Positions 55,267 to 64,000 of a stretch of DNA of 64,000 bases are shown here, in pieces. Both the position numbers and the translations under genes were made by a program. Position 1 is the first letter of the stretch. Every line of letters starts with the position of its first letter. Under the pieces are notes generated by a model, which was not told the DNA's origin, ran no database searches, and saw nothing but the letters and a program-made list of their open reading frames with translations. The DNA comes from Bufo bufo (Eukaryota > Chordata > Amphibia > Anura > Bufonidae), in the NCBI RefSeq assembly GCF_905171765.1, contig NC_053390.1:330496294-330560293 (forward strand), in the 5' to 3' direction.

Positions 55267-56124
55267 ATACCGGCCGACCAAAAACTTAGGGAACCCTTTT
55301 GATCTCCCTCTACACTGAAGGGCGGCCTTCCAGAGGTCTGCAGATGAGTTGCACCCCTAAATAATCTCAGTTTGCACTGCCTCACCAATATGCACGGGAC
55401 ACGCTGTGCTAGCCGCTTCAAACCGCTCAGTTGTTGAGTATAATGAGGCTGGACACACCGTTGTTGAGTTTATTGAGGCTGAATATGAATACACGACTAT
55501 AGAATATATTCAGGCTGAGCACACATGTGCTGGACACAGGACTACATTCAGAATGCAGGCAGACTGACTGGATACATGCAGGCTGAGCCCAAGCCGACCG
55601 ACTCTAGCAAAGCTGGGTACATATGAGCTGAGTACACGCAGCTCTATAATTATATCACATGGCGATCTGCTTTTCCCCTCTTCAGCTGTAGAATGGCGCT
55701 AATACAGCCACGTTATGTCCCTGTAAAATGGCTGCCGGCGCACACAGGGTTCTGCCGCCCTGCCCTCCTTCTTCTGCCTGCTGCAGACCCGCACCAGGGG
55801 ATCCCCTTATAGCCTGTCGCAATCTTCCCCAGCCGACTCACCACCAGGCAGTCTCTTCAGTAGCTGATCTCAGTATGCAAGTTTGTCCGTCGGCCGTGCG
55901 CTCCTCCTGCCACCCTGCAATGGCCACTTCACATGTGCGCGTCTGCCCGCCAAATCAGGTCCTCTCCTGCCACGATCGTCCGTGCAGAGCAAGGGACAAT
56001 CCCCAGGAGACTCTCCGGTAGGTTTATCGGCCAAATATAAGTATGGGAGCTCAGGATTAGTCAGGATTGCGGGAGAGCTCTCTGCCGCACGACTTTACTC
56101 CATGCCGGTTAGGCCACGCCCCTC
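55267..56124 (-). promoter_or_regulatory. 5' UTR and probable internal promoter of the intact LINE
   Basis: About 860 bp upstream of ORF1, GC-rich at the far end (aggggcgtggcctaaccggc at 56123 downward on the minus strand), with repeated ggctga and cagcctg words at 55440-55620. L1-type elements carry their promoter here; the role is inferred from position. Confidence 0.55.
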
Positions 56125-56181
56125 AACTATGGTTTAAATATTATACTAATTACAAGCGTATCATATAATTTGAATAATATA

Positions 56182-57761
56182 CACTGCTCAAAAAAATAAA
56201 GGGAACACAAAAATAACACATCCTAGATCTGAGTTAATTAAATATTCTTCTGAAATACTTTGTTCTTTACATAGTTGAATGTGCTGACAACAAAATCACA
56301 CAAAAATAAAAAAATGGAAATCAAATTTTTCAACCCATGGAGGTCTGGATTTGGAGTCACACTCAAAATTAAAGTGGAAAAACACACTATAGGCTGATCC
56401 AACTTTGATGTAATGTCCTTAAAACAAGTCAAAATGAGGCTCAGTAGTGTGTGTGGCCTCCACGTGCCTATATGACCTCCCTACAACGCCTGTGCATGCT
56501 CCTGATGAGGTGGCGGACGGTCTCCTGAGGGATCTCCTCCCAGACCTGGACTAAAGCATCTGACAACTCCTGGACAGTCTGTGGTGCAACGTGACGTTGG
56601 TGGATAGAGCAAGACATGATGTCCCAGATGTGCTCAATTGGATTCAGGTCTGGGGAACGGGCGGGCCAGTCCATAGCATCAATGCCTTCGTCTTGCAGGA
56701 ACTGCTGACACACTCCAGCCACATGAGGTCTAGCATTGTCTTGCATTAGGAGAAACCCAGGGCCAAACGCACCAGCATATGGTCTCACAAGGAGTCAGAG
56801 GATCTTATCTCGGTACCTAATGGCAGTCAGGCTACCTCTGGTGAGCACATGGAGGGCTGTGCGGCCCTCCAAAGAAATGCCACCCAACACCATTACTGAC
56901 CCAATGCCAAACCGGTCATGCTGGAGGATGTTGCAGGCAGCAGAACGTTCTCCACGGTGTCTCCAGACTCTGTCACGTCTGTCACATGTGCTCAGTGGGA
57001 ACCTGCTTTCATCTGTGAAGAGCACAGGGCGCCAGTGGCGAATTTGCCAATCTTGGTGTTCTCTGGCAAATGCCAAACGTCCTGCACGGTGTTGGGCTGT
57101 AAGCACAACCCCCACCTGTGGACGTCGGGCCCTCATAACCCTCATGGAGTCTGTTTCTGACCGTTTGAGCAGACACATGCACATTTGTGGCCTGCTGGAG
57201 GTCATTTTGCAGGGCTCTGGCAGTGCTCCTCCTGTTCCTCCTTGCACAAAGGCGGAGGTAGCGGTCCTGCTGCTGGGTTGTTGCCCTCCTACGGCCTCCT
57301 CCACGTCTCTTGATGTACTGGCCTGTCTCCTGGTAGCGCCTCCATGCTCTGGACACTACGCTGACAGACACAGCAAACCTTCTTGCCACAGCTCGCATTG
57401 ATGTGCCATCCTGGATAAGCTGCACTACCTGAGCCACTTGTGAGGGTTGTAGACTCCGTCTCATGCTACCACTAGAGTGAAAGCACCGGCAGCATTCAAA
57501 AGTGACCAAAACATCAGCCAGGAAGCATAGGAACTGAGAAGTGGTCTGTGTTCACCACCTGCAGAACCACTCCTTTATTGGGGGTGTCTTGCTAATTGCC
57601 TATAATTTCCACCTGTTGTCTATCCCATTTGCACAACAGCATGTGAAATTGATTGTCACTCAGTGTTGCTTCCTAAGTGGACAGTTTGATTTCACAGAAG
57701 TGTGATTGACTTGGAGTTACATTGTGTTGTTTAAGTGTTCCCTTTATTTTTTTGAGCAGTG
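56182..57761 (-). mobile_element. Tc1-like DNA transposon (1580 bp)
   Basis: The ends read cactgctcaaaaaaataaag and its exact complement, with TA at 56180-56181 and 57762-57763. It lies 50 bp beyond the 5' end of the LINE. Confidence 0.94.
56468..57464 (-). pseudogene. Tc1-like transposase, one frameshift and one stop
   Basis: The ATG at 57464 gives [20 protein letters not shown] with a helix-turn-helix ([19 protein letters not shown]), and a second DNA-binding segment ends [14 protein letters not shown]. The frame then shifts near 57145 and continues [19 protein letters not shown]. The catalytic blocks follow: VLFTDESRF (Asp), then after a TGA near 56797 (RYRDKIL-stop) FLLMQDNARPHVA (Asp) and [13 protein letters not shown] (Glu). 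The reading ends at 56468 with RRCREVI. All three catalytic residues are kept. Only a small indel and one stop separate it from an open gene. Confidence 0.92.
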
Positions 57762-57763
57762 TA

Positions 57764-57942
57764 TATATTCATGGCTTGATTAGATGATATGTTAATAAAG
57801 TCATTATACAAGATGGTCCAATAACTAAGAATGACTGCACATCATAGTAAACCTTTGCTTCTCAGGAAGCCGATACTTGAGCAGAAAATTGTAAATTCCG
57901 TCTCCAAGCTCTGATGTCAATGACAGATAAGATTTATTAATA
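57764..57942. other. Short spacer, no gene seen
   Basis: No recognised element between the Tc1 and the hAT MITE. Confidence 0.3.
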
Positions 57943-57950
57943 GTGAGGTA

Positions 57951-58388
57951 CAGTGTCAGACTGGGGTGCCTAGGGCCCACCAGTAAAATTTATTTTGGGG
58001 GACCACCGTACGGATACATTCAAGTATTACCTGCTCACACAGACGCAAGATGCTACCAGATGATTGAATATGGGGTCCCTGCAGCAACTTCGAGAAGGTA
58101 GGTCTGGGGAGAAGAGGACACTGACAGCTTTCCTCTGTACCTAGAAGTCATCTTAGCTAGCTCTGATCATGTCTATAATAATAAACTTGGGAGTTTCTTT
58201 AATAATCTATCAAGTTTTTTATATGAACATAGGCTGGTTGAGGTGCTGTACATTGAGCATATACATGTAGTGCAGTAAGTCTACTATGTTATGTGCCACT
58301 GGTGCAGGGGGAGGGAGACTACGGGCCCACCTTACTCAGGGGCCCACCGGGGGATTCACCTGTACCCCTGTGAGCCAGTCCGAGCCTG
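57951..58388. mobile_element. hAT-type MITE (438 bp), cagactgg ends
   Basis: It starts cagtgtcagactgggg and ends with the complement of caggctcggactggct. An exact 8-bp duplication gtgaggta lies at 57943-57950 and 58389-58396. The gggcccacc words near both ends are typical of this MITE type. No ORF. Confidence 0.92.
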
Positions 58389-58521
58389 GTGAGGTACCAT
58401 CCCAAGATTGTGCCAATATCTCTCCCTCCTGCCAAATTCATCCCCAGTGAGTTATTTAAAGGGACACTGACAGGCCGTATAAACATATTTAGTTATTCCT
58501 ATGCAGTCATAGATCTATTAA

Positions 58522-61500
58522 CCGCCTCTGGACCGCCTAACGCAGGATCGCGTTCCGGAGGCGGCAGCCCTGCGCAGAGTCACGCATATACGCGTCCTCT
58601 CGCGAGATCGGAAGGTAAGCCAGTGGATCTCCAGCCTGCCAGCGGCGATCGTTCGCTGGCAGGCTGGAGATGAGATTTTTTTAACCCCTAACAGGTATAT
58701 TAGAAGCTGTTTTGATAACAGCGTCTAATATACCTGCTACCTGGTCCTCTGGTGGTCCCTTTTGTTTGGATCGACCACCAGAGGACACAGGCAGCTCAGT
58801 AATAAGTAGCACCAAACACCACTACACTACACCCCCCCTGTCACTTATTAACCCCTTATCACCCCTGATCACCCCATATAGACTCCCTGATCACCCCCCT
58901 GTTATTGATCACCCCCTTGTAAGGCTCCATTCAGATGTCCGTATGTTTTTTACGGATCGACGGATACATGGATCGGATCCGCAAAACACATACGGACGTC
59001 TGAATGGAGCCTTACAGGGGGGTGATCCATGACAGGGGGTGATCACCCCATATAGACTCCCTGATCACCCCCCTGTCATTGATCATACCCCTGTCATTGA
59101 TCACCCCCCTGTAAGGCTCCATTCAGACGTCCGTATGTTTTTTACGGATCCACGGATACATGGATCGGATCCGCAAAACACATACAGACGTCTGAATGGA
59201 GCCTTACAGGGGGGTGATCACCCCATATAGACTCCCTGATCACCCCCCTGTCATTGATCACCCCCCTGTAAGGCTCCATTCAGACGTCCTTATGTTTTTT
59301 ACGGATCCACGGATACATGGATCGGATCCGCAAAACACATACGGACATCTGAATGGAGCCTTATAAGGGGGTGATCAATGACAGGGGGGTGATCACCCCA
59401 TATAGACTCCCTGATCACCCCCCTGTCATTGATCATCCCCCTGTCATTGATCACCCCCCTGTAAGGCTCCATTCAGATGTCCGTATGTTTTTTACGGATC
59501 CACGGATACATGGATCGGATCCGCAAAACACATACAGACGTCTGAATGGAGCCTTACAGGGGGGTGATCACCCCATATAGACTCCCTGATCACCCCCCTG
59601 TCATTGATCACCCCCCTGTAAGGCTCCATTCAGACGTCCTTATGTTTTTTACGGATCCACGGATACATGGATCGGATCCGCAAAACACATACGGACATCT
59701 GAATGGAGCCTTATAAGGGGGTGATCAATGACAGGGGGGTGATCACCCCATATAGACTCCCTGATCACCCCCCTGTCATTGATCATCCCCCTGTCATTGA
59801 TCACCCCCCTGTAAGGCTCCATTCAGATGTCCATATGTTTTTTACGGATCCACGGATACATGGATCGGATCCGCAAAACACATACGGACATCTGAATGGA
59901 GCTTTATAGCGGGGTGATCAATGACAGGGGGGTGAACACCCCATATAGACTCCCTGATCACCCCCCTGTCATTGATCACCCCCCTGTCATTGATCACCCC
60001 CTTGTAAGGCTGCATTCAGATGTCCTTATGTTTTTTACGGATCTACGGATACATGGATCGGATCCGCAAAACACATACGGACATCTAAATGGAGCCTTAT
60101 AGGGGGTGATCAATGACAGGGGGGTGATCACCCCATATAGACTCTCTGATCACCCCCCTGTCATTGATCACCCCCCTGTCATTGATCACCCCCCTGTAAG
60201 GCTCCATTCAGATGTCCGTATGTTTTTTACGGATCCACGGATACATGGATCGGATCCGCAAAACACATACGGACATCTGAATGGAGCCTTATAAGGGGGT
60301 GATCAATGACAGGGGGGTGATCACCCCATATAGACTCCCTGATCACCCCCCTGTCATTGATCATCCCCCTGTCATTGATCACCCCCCTGTAAGGCTGCAT
60401 TCAGATGTCCGTATGTTTTTTACGGATCCACGGATACATGGATCGGATCCGCAAAACACATACGGACATCTGAATGGAGCCTTATAGGGGGGTGATCAAT
60501 GACAGGGGGGTGATCACCCCATATAGACTCCCTGATCACCCCCCTGTCATTGATCATCCCCCTGTCATTGATCACCCCCCTGTAAGGCTGCATTCAGATG
60601 TCCGTATGTTTTTTACGGATCCACGGATACATGGATCGGATCCGCAAAACACATACGGACATCTGAATGGAGCCTTATAGGGGGTGATCAATGACAGGGG
60701 GGTGATCACCCCATATAGACTCCCTGATCACCCCCCTGTCATTGATCACCCCCCTGTCATTGATCACCCCCCTGTAAGGCTCCATTCAGATGTCCATATG
60801 TTTTTTACGGATCCACGGATACATGGATCGGATCCGCAAAACACATATGGACATCTGAATGGAGCCTTATAGGGGGGTGATCAATGACAGGGGGGTGATC
60901 ACCCCATATAGACTCCCTGATCACCCCCCTGTCATTGATCACCCCCCTGTAAGGCTGCATTCAGATGTCCGTATGTTTTTTACAGATCCACGGATACATG
61001 GATCGGATCCGCAAAACACATACGGACATCTGAATGGAGCCTTATAGGGGGGTGATCAATGACAGGGGGGTGATCACCCCAAATAGACTCCCTGATCACC
61101 TCCCTGTCATTGATCACCCCCCTGTCATTGATCACCCCCCTGTAAGGCTCCATTCAGATGTCCGTATGTTTTTTACGGATCCACGGATGCATGGATCGGA
61201 TCCGCAAAACACATACGGACATCTGAATGGAGCCTTATAGGGGGGTGATCAATGACAGGGGGGTGATCACCCCATATAGACTCCCTGATCACCCCCCTGT
61301 CATTGATCACCCCCCTGTCATTGATCACCCCCCTGTAAGGCTCCATTCAGACATTTTTTTGGCCCAAGTTAGCGGAAATTATTATTTGTTTCTTACAAAG
61401 TCTCATATTCCACTAACTTGTGTCAAAAAATAAAATCTCACATGAACTCACCATACCCCTCACGGAATCCAAATGCGTAAAATTTTTTAGACATTTATAT

Positions 61501-62282
61501 TCCAGACTTCTTCTCACGCTTTAGGGCCCCTAGAATGCCAGGGCAGTATAAATACCCCACATGTGACCCCATTTCGGAAAGAAGACACCCCAAGGTATTT
61601 CGTGATGGGCATAGTGAGTTCATGGAAGTTTTTATTTTTTGTCACAAGTTAGTGGAATATGAGACTTTGTAAGAAAAAAAATAAAAAGAAAAAAATCATC
61701 ATTTTCCGCTAACTTGTGACAAAAAATAAAAAGTTCTATGAACTCATTATGCCCATCAGCGAATACCTTAGGGTGTCTACTTTCCGAAATGGGGTCATTT
61801 GTGGGGTGTTTGTACTGTCTGGCCATTGTAGAACCTCAGGAAACATGACAGGTGCTCAGAAAGTCAGAGCTGCTTCAAAAAGCGGAAATTCACATTTTTG
61901 TACCATAGTTTGTAAACGCTATAACTTTTACCCAAACCATTTTTTTTTTACCCAAACATTTTTTTTTATCAAAGACATGTAGAACAATACATTTAGAGAA
62001 AAATTTATATATGGATGTCGTTTTTTTTGCAAAATTTTACAACTGAAAGTGAAAAATGTCATTTTTTTGCAAAAAAATCGTTAAATTTCGATTAATAACA
62101 AAAAAAGTAAAAATGCCAGCAGCAATGAAATACCACCAAATGAAAGCTCTATTAGTGAGAAGAAAAGGAGGTAAAATTCATTTGGGTGGTAAGTTGCATG
62201 ACCGAGCAATAAACGGTGAAAGTAGTGTAGTGCAGAAGTGGCCTGGTCATTAAGGCTGTTTAAGCTAGGGGGGCTGAAGTGG
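58522..62282. mobile_element. TTAA-target element (inner, piggyBac-like, 3761 bp) carrying a satellite
   Basis: It begins ccgcctctggaccgcc and ends ggggctgaagtgg, with TTAA at 58518-58521 and 62283-62286. In the right arm of the outer MITE the same site is uninterrupted (agatctattaaagtgtattc as complement), which proves the insertion. It has no transposase ORF. Contents: GC-rich left end, hairpin at 58690-58735, satellite 58861-61345, an inverted repeat (catattccactaacttgtg type at about 61408-61425 and 61650-61668), and an AT-rich right part. Confidence 0.85.
58861..61345. repeat. Satellite of stacked palindromes, 193/175/157-bp units
   Basis: Units begin aaggctccattcagatgtcc at 58921, 59113, 59270, 59463, 59620, 59813, 60006, 60198, 60391, 60584, 60776, 60951, 61144 and 61337. 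Each has one hairpin of about 95 bp whose arms are aaggctccattcagatgtcc and its complement. A second palindrome follows, built of gtgatcaatgacaggggg and its complement. Spacings fall in three classes differing by 18 bp, the length of the sub-repeat ctgtcattgatcaccccc. Open frames across it follow the period and are not genes. Confidence 0.93.
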
Positions 62283-62759
62283 TTAAAGTGTATTCCAATG
62301 ATATAAGAGTACCCCCTGTCCGCATTGTAAACCATGTAAAAACAACTTTATATTGATCTGTCAATCAATTACAGGCTTGGGATGGTGCCGGCGCATGTGC
62401 AGATGGTCCGATTGAGGCCGATGCCCATAAGTATCTATCGGGCATGCGCGGGAACTGACAGGATCGGGGAATGTAAGAGCCGCCCAGCGCAGTGAATAAT
62501 AATGAGCTGGGCGACAGTTGAGGCGCGGCTGGGCACGAAGGTAGGAGAAAAAACGCCCCTTGGGCATAAAGAAATGTGAAAAAACGCCCCTTGGGCATAA
62601 AGAAATGTGATTGACAGATCAATATAAAGTTGTTTTTACATGGTTTACAATGCGGACAGGGGGTACTCTTATATCATTGGAATACACTTTAATAGATCTA
62701 TAACTGCATAGGAATAACTAAATATGTTTATAGGGCCTGTCAGTGTCCCTTTAAGTAAT

Positions 62760-63028
62760 AGTTGTATGTTCACCTACATAAGGCTAGGGCTACATGATGA
62801 TCTTTACTGCAACACATCCATCACACGGCCAAAGATTTCTGTGTAGTAATATGTTCATTGAACTGAATAGAGTCACAGCACAACTTGCAAGTTGTCTCAA
62901 CTGTGACCCAGGAAGCACAAAAAATCCAGAAGTGTTGCATTTTTTTGAGATCCAAGGGTTGCAGTTGCGACAACTTGCAAGTCGCGCTGCAATCCCATTC
63001 AGTTCAATGGCAGTACAGCTACACAATG
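62760..63028. mobile_element. One-sided MITE fragment, ggctagggctacat type
   Basis: The left end word aaggctagggctacatgatg at 62780 is typical of a MITE terminal repeat. Inside, caacttgcaagt occurs twice (62881 and 62970). The matching right end was not found. Confidence 0.4.
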
Positions 63029-63175
63029 CAAGAAAAAAAGAAACAAAGGGAGCGTGAAAAAAAGGGGAAGGGACTGAGGGATAATGAAGGATGAAGGGCA
63101 AATGGAGGGAGGGAACAGGAAAATGGGGAAGGGTGAGTGAGTGAGGATTTGTAGGGCAGGGAGGGGTGCCAAAAG
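63029..63175. repeat. Polypurine tract
   Basis: About 147 bases, almost entirely A and G on the plus strand (gaaaaaaaggggaagggact, ggagggagggaacaggaaaa). No gene. Confidence 0.85.
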
Positions 63176-63237
63176 ATGCCGTAGTAAGTACAAATTAGGA
63201 AAGAAATAAGAGGAGGTGGTGGAGCGCCAAGACAAAG

Positions 63238-64000
63238 TCAGAAAAGCAAGAGGTTGTGGGCTGGAGCAATCAAGAACCCATCTCTATATTGTCAAGATGA
63301 GGATCCTAGGATCCCAAGTTGTGGGGTTAAACAGTTGTAGAAACACCCGCTATAAGTTGATATATACCCAATAACCGAGTGATCCCAAGGGTTGGGTACA
63401 CACCGTGATATATTTTGGAAAATTGGAAATTAAATCAATAATTAAATAATAAAATCACTTAAAAAGTTACTGACGATAAAATCAAAGTATATCCGTATGC
63501 TTATACCACATTCGGATCTATACACACTTTGTGTGGTACTCACTTCACCAGGGAGGGAGGCGCAAGATAAGCTCAAGACACTTGACGCCAAACCCTCCCC
63601 CGCCGAGATCGCATGTAGAATGGTAAACTCCTTGGTGTCCTCCAAACAGATGACCCGGTGGACTCTCAATATAAAGCAAAGAACCCTCCCTTGGTGAAGT
63701 GAGTACCACACAAAGTGTGTATAGACCCGAATGTGGTCTGAGCATACGGATATACTTTGATTTTATCATCAGTAACGTTTTAAGGGATTTTACTTCTGAT
63801 CTGGTTTAATTTCCAATTTTCCAAAATATATCACCGTGTGTACCCAACCCTTGGGATCACTCGGTTATTGGGTATATATCAACTTATAGCGGGTGTTTCT
63901 ACAACTGTTTAACCCCACAACTTGGGATCCTAGGGTCCTCATCTTGACAATATAGGGCTGGGTTTCTGATTGATCCAGCCCACAACCTCTTGCTTTTCTG
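63238..64000. repeat. Large foldback repeat, continues beyond the window
   Basis: The left arm about 63238-63557 (cagaaaagcaagaggttgtg at its outer end, cacttcacca at its inner end) matches the complement of 63685-64000. The loop is about 127 bp. Differences are few: single bases and a few short indels. No ORF with family features. The right arm reaches the last base of the window, so the true end is unknown. Confidence 0.9.

Larger units (their letters stand above)
49580..56124 (-). mobile_element. Full-length L1/Tx1-type LINE with both ORFs intact
   Basis: On the minus strand the order is a GC-rich 5' UTR (56124-55267), ORF1 (55266-54415), a 646-bp spacer, ORF2 (53768-50013), a 3' UTR and AATAAA (49605-49600). 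A tail of 13 A (49592-49580) closes it. A 7-bp candidate duplication aactatg lies at 49573-49579 and 56125-56131. Length 6545 bp. This is the only element here with a complete coding set. Confidence 0.9.
58460..62750. mobile_element. TTAA-target MITE (outer), split by a second TTAA element
   Basis: The ends read agggacactgacaggccgta and the complement agggacactgacaggcccta, with TTAA at 58456-58459 and 62751-62754. Without the inner element it would be about 530 bp, almost all of it one long inverted repeat (right arm 62604-62750; left arm 58460-58521 plus 62287-62364). A tandem copy of tgaaaaaacgccccttgggc lies near 62570-62600 in the loop. Confidence 0.9.

Noticed and set aside
58861..61345. 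CRISPR-like array
   Set aside because: Units are about 193 bp with no unique spacers, and the context is a eukaryotic transposon.
58712..61433. A series of 62-75-residue ORFs with PVIDHPPVRLHSD repeats
   Set aside because: They follow the satellite period exactly, have no start context or family features, and vary with the 18-bp sub-repeat.
62056..62335. 65-84-residue ORFs at the right end of the inner TTAA element
   Set aside because: They lie in AT-rich non-coding sequence of a non-autonomous element, with no transposase motif.

Overview
This window looks like gene-poor nuclear DNA from a vertebrate with a transposon-rich genome, most likely a frog or toad. The evidence is the mix of elements: several Tc1-like families, many hAT elements and MITEs with perfect 8-bp target duplications, TTAA-target elements of the piggyBac/Kolobok kind, L1/Tx1-type LINEs with two ORFs, and tRNA-like SINEs. 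The species is an inference. I found no convincing host protein-coding gene, and nearly every long ORF belongs to a mobile element or a tandem repeat.

Layout. 1-3338: 3' ends of two LINEs, the first carrying a Tc1-like element (445-1996). 3602-8340: an internally deleted hAT element (copy 1), with a 42-bp minisatellite that holds an 18S rRNA fragment and a small hAT MITE. 8341-13250: old non-coding repeats. 13247-18195: a decayed Tc1-like element broken up by a 1154-bp hAT element, a 643-bp solo-LTR-like element and a second Tc1-like element (16184-17699). 20340-22545: a third Tc1-like element and the tail of a fourth. 22555-28270: a nearly full-length LINE with broken ORF2. 28562-31303: a hAT element swollen by a 63-bp tandem array. 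31304-35264: a chain of MITEs. 35408-38556: a Tc1-like element with another TA-target element inside it. 39237-42875: hAT copy 2, interrupted by a second 643-bp LTR-like element. 43100-49016: SINE, MITE, Tc1 and hAT fragments. 49580-56124: a complete LINE with both ORFs open, a poly(A) tail and a short target duplication. 56182-57761: another Tc1-like element. 57951-62754: a hAT MITE, then a TTAA element inside a TTAA MITE, the inner one holding a 2.4-kb satellite of stacked palindromes. 63238-64000: a large foldback repeat running off the window.

How the parts relate. Only the LINE at 49580-56124 appears able to encode a complete mobilisation machinery. The Tc1 and hAT transposase genes are all broken, but different copies are broken in different places: hAT copy 1 and copy 2 have lost complementary parts, and the two related Tc1-like copies each carry a different small deletion. 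Paired copies give empty-site evidence for several nested insertions, so the order of events can be read from this one window.
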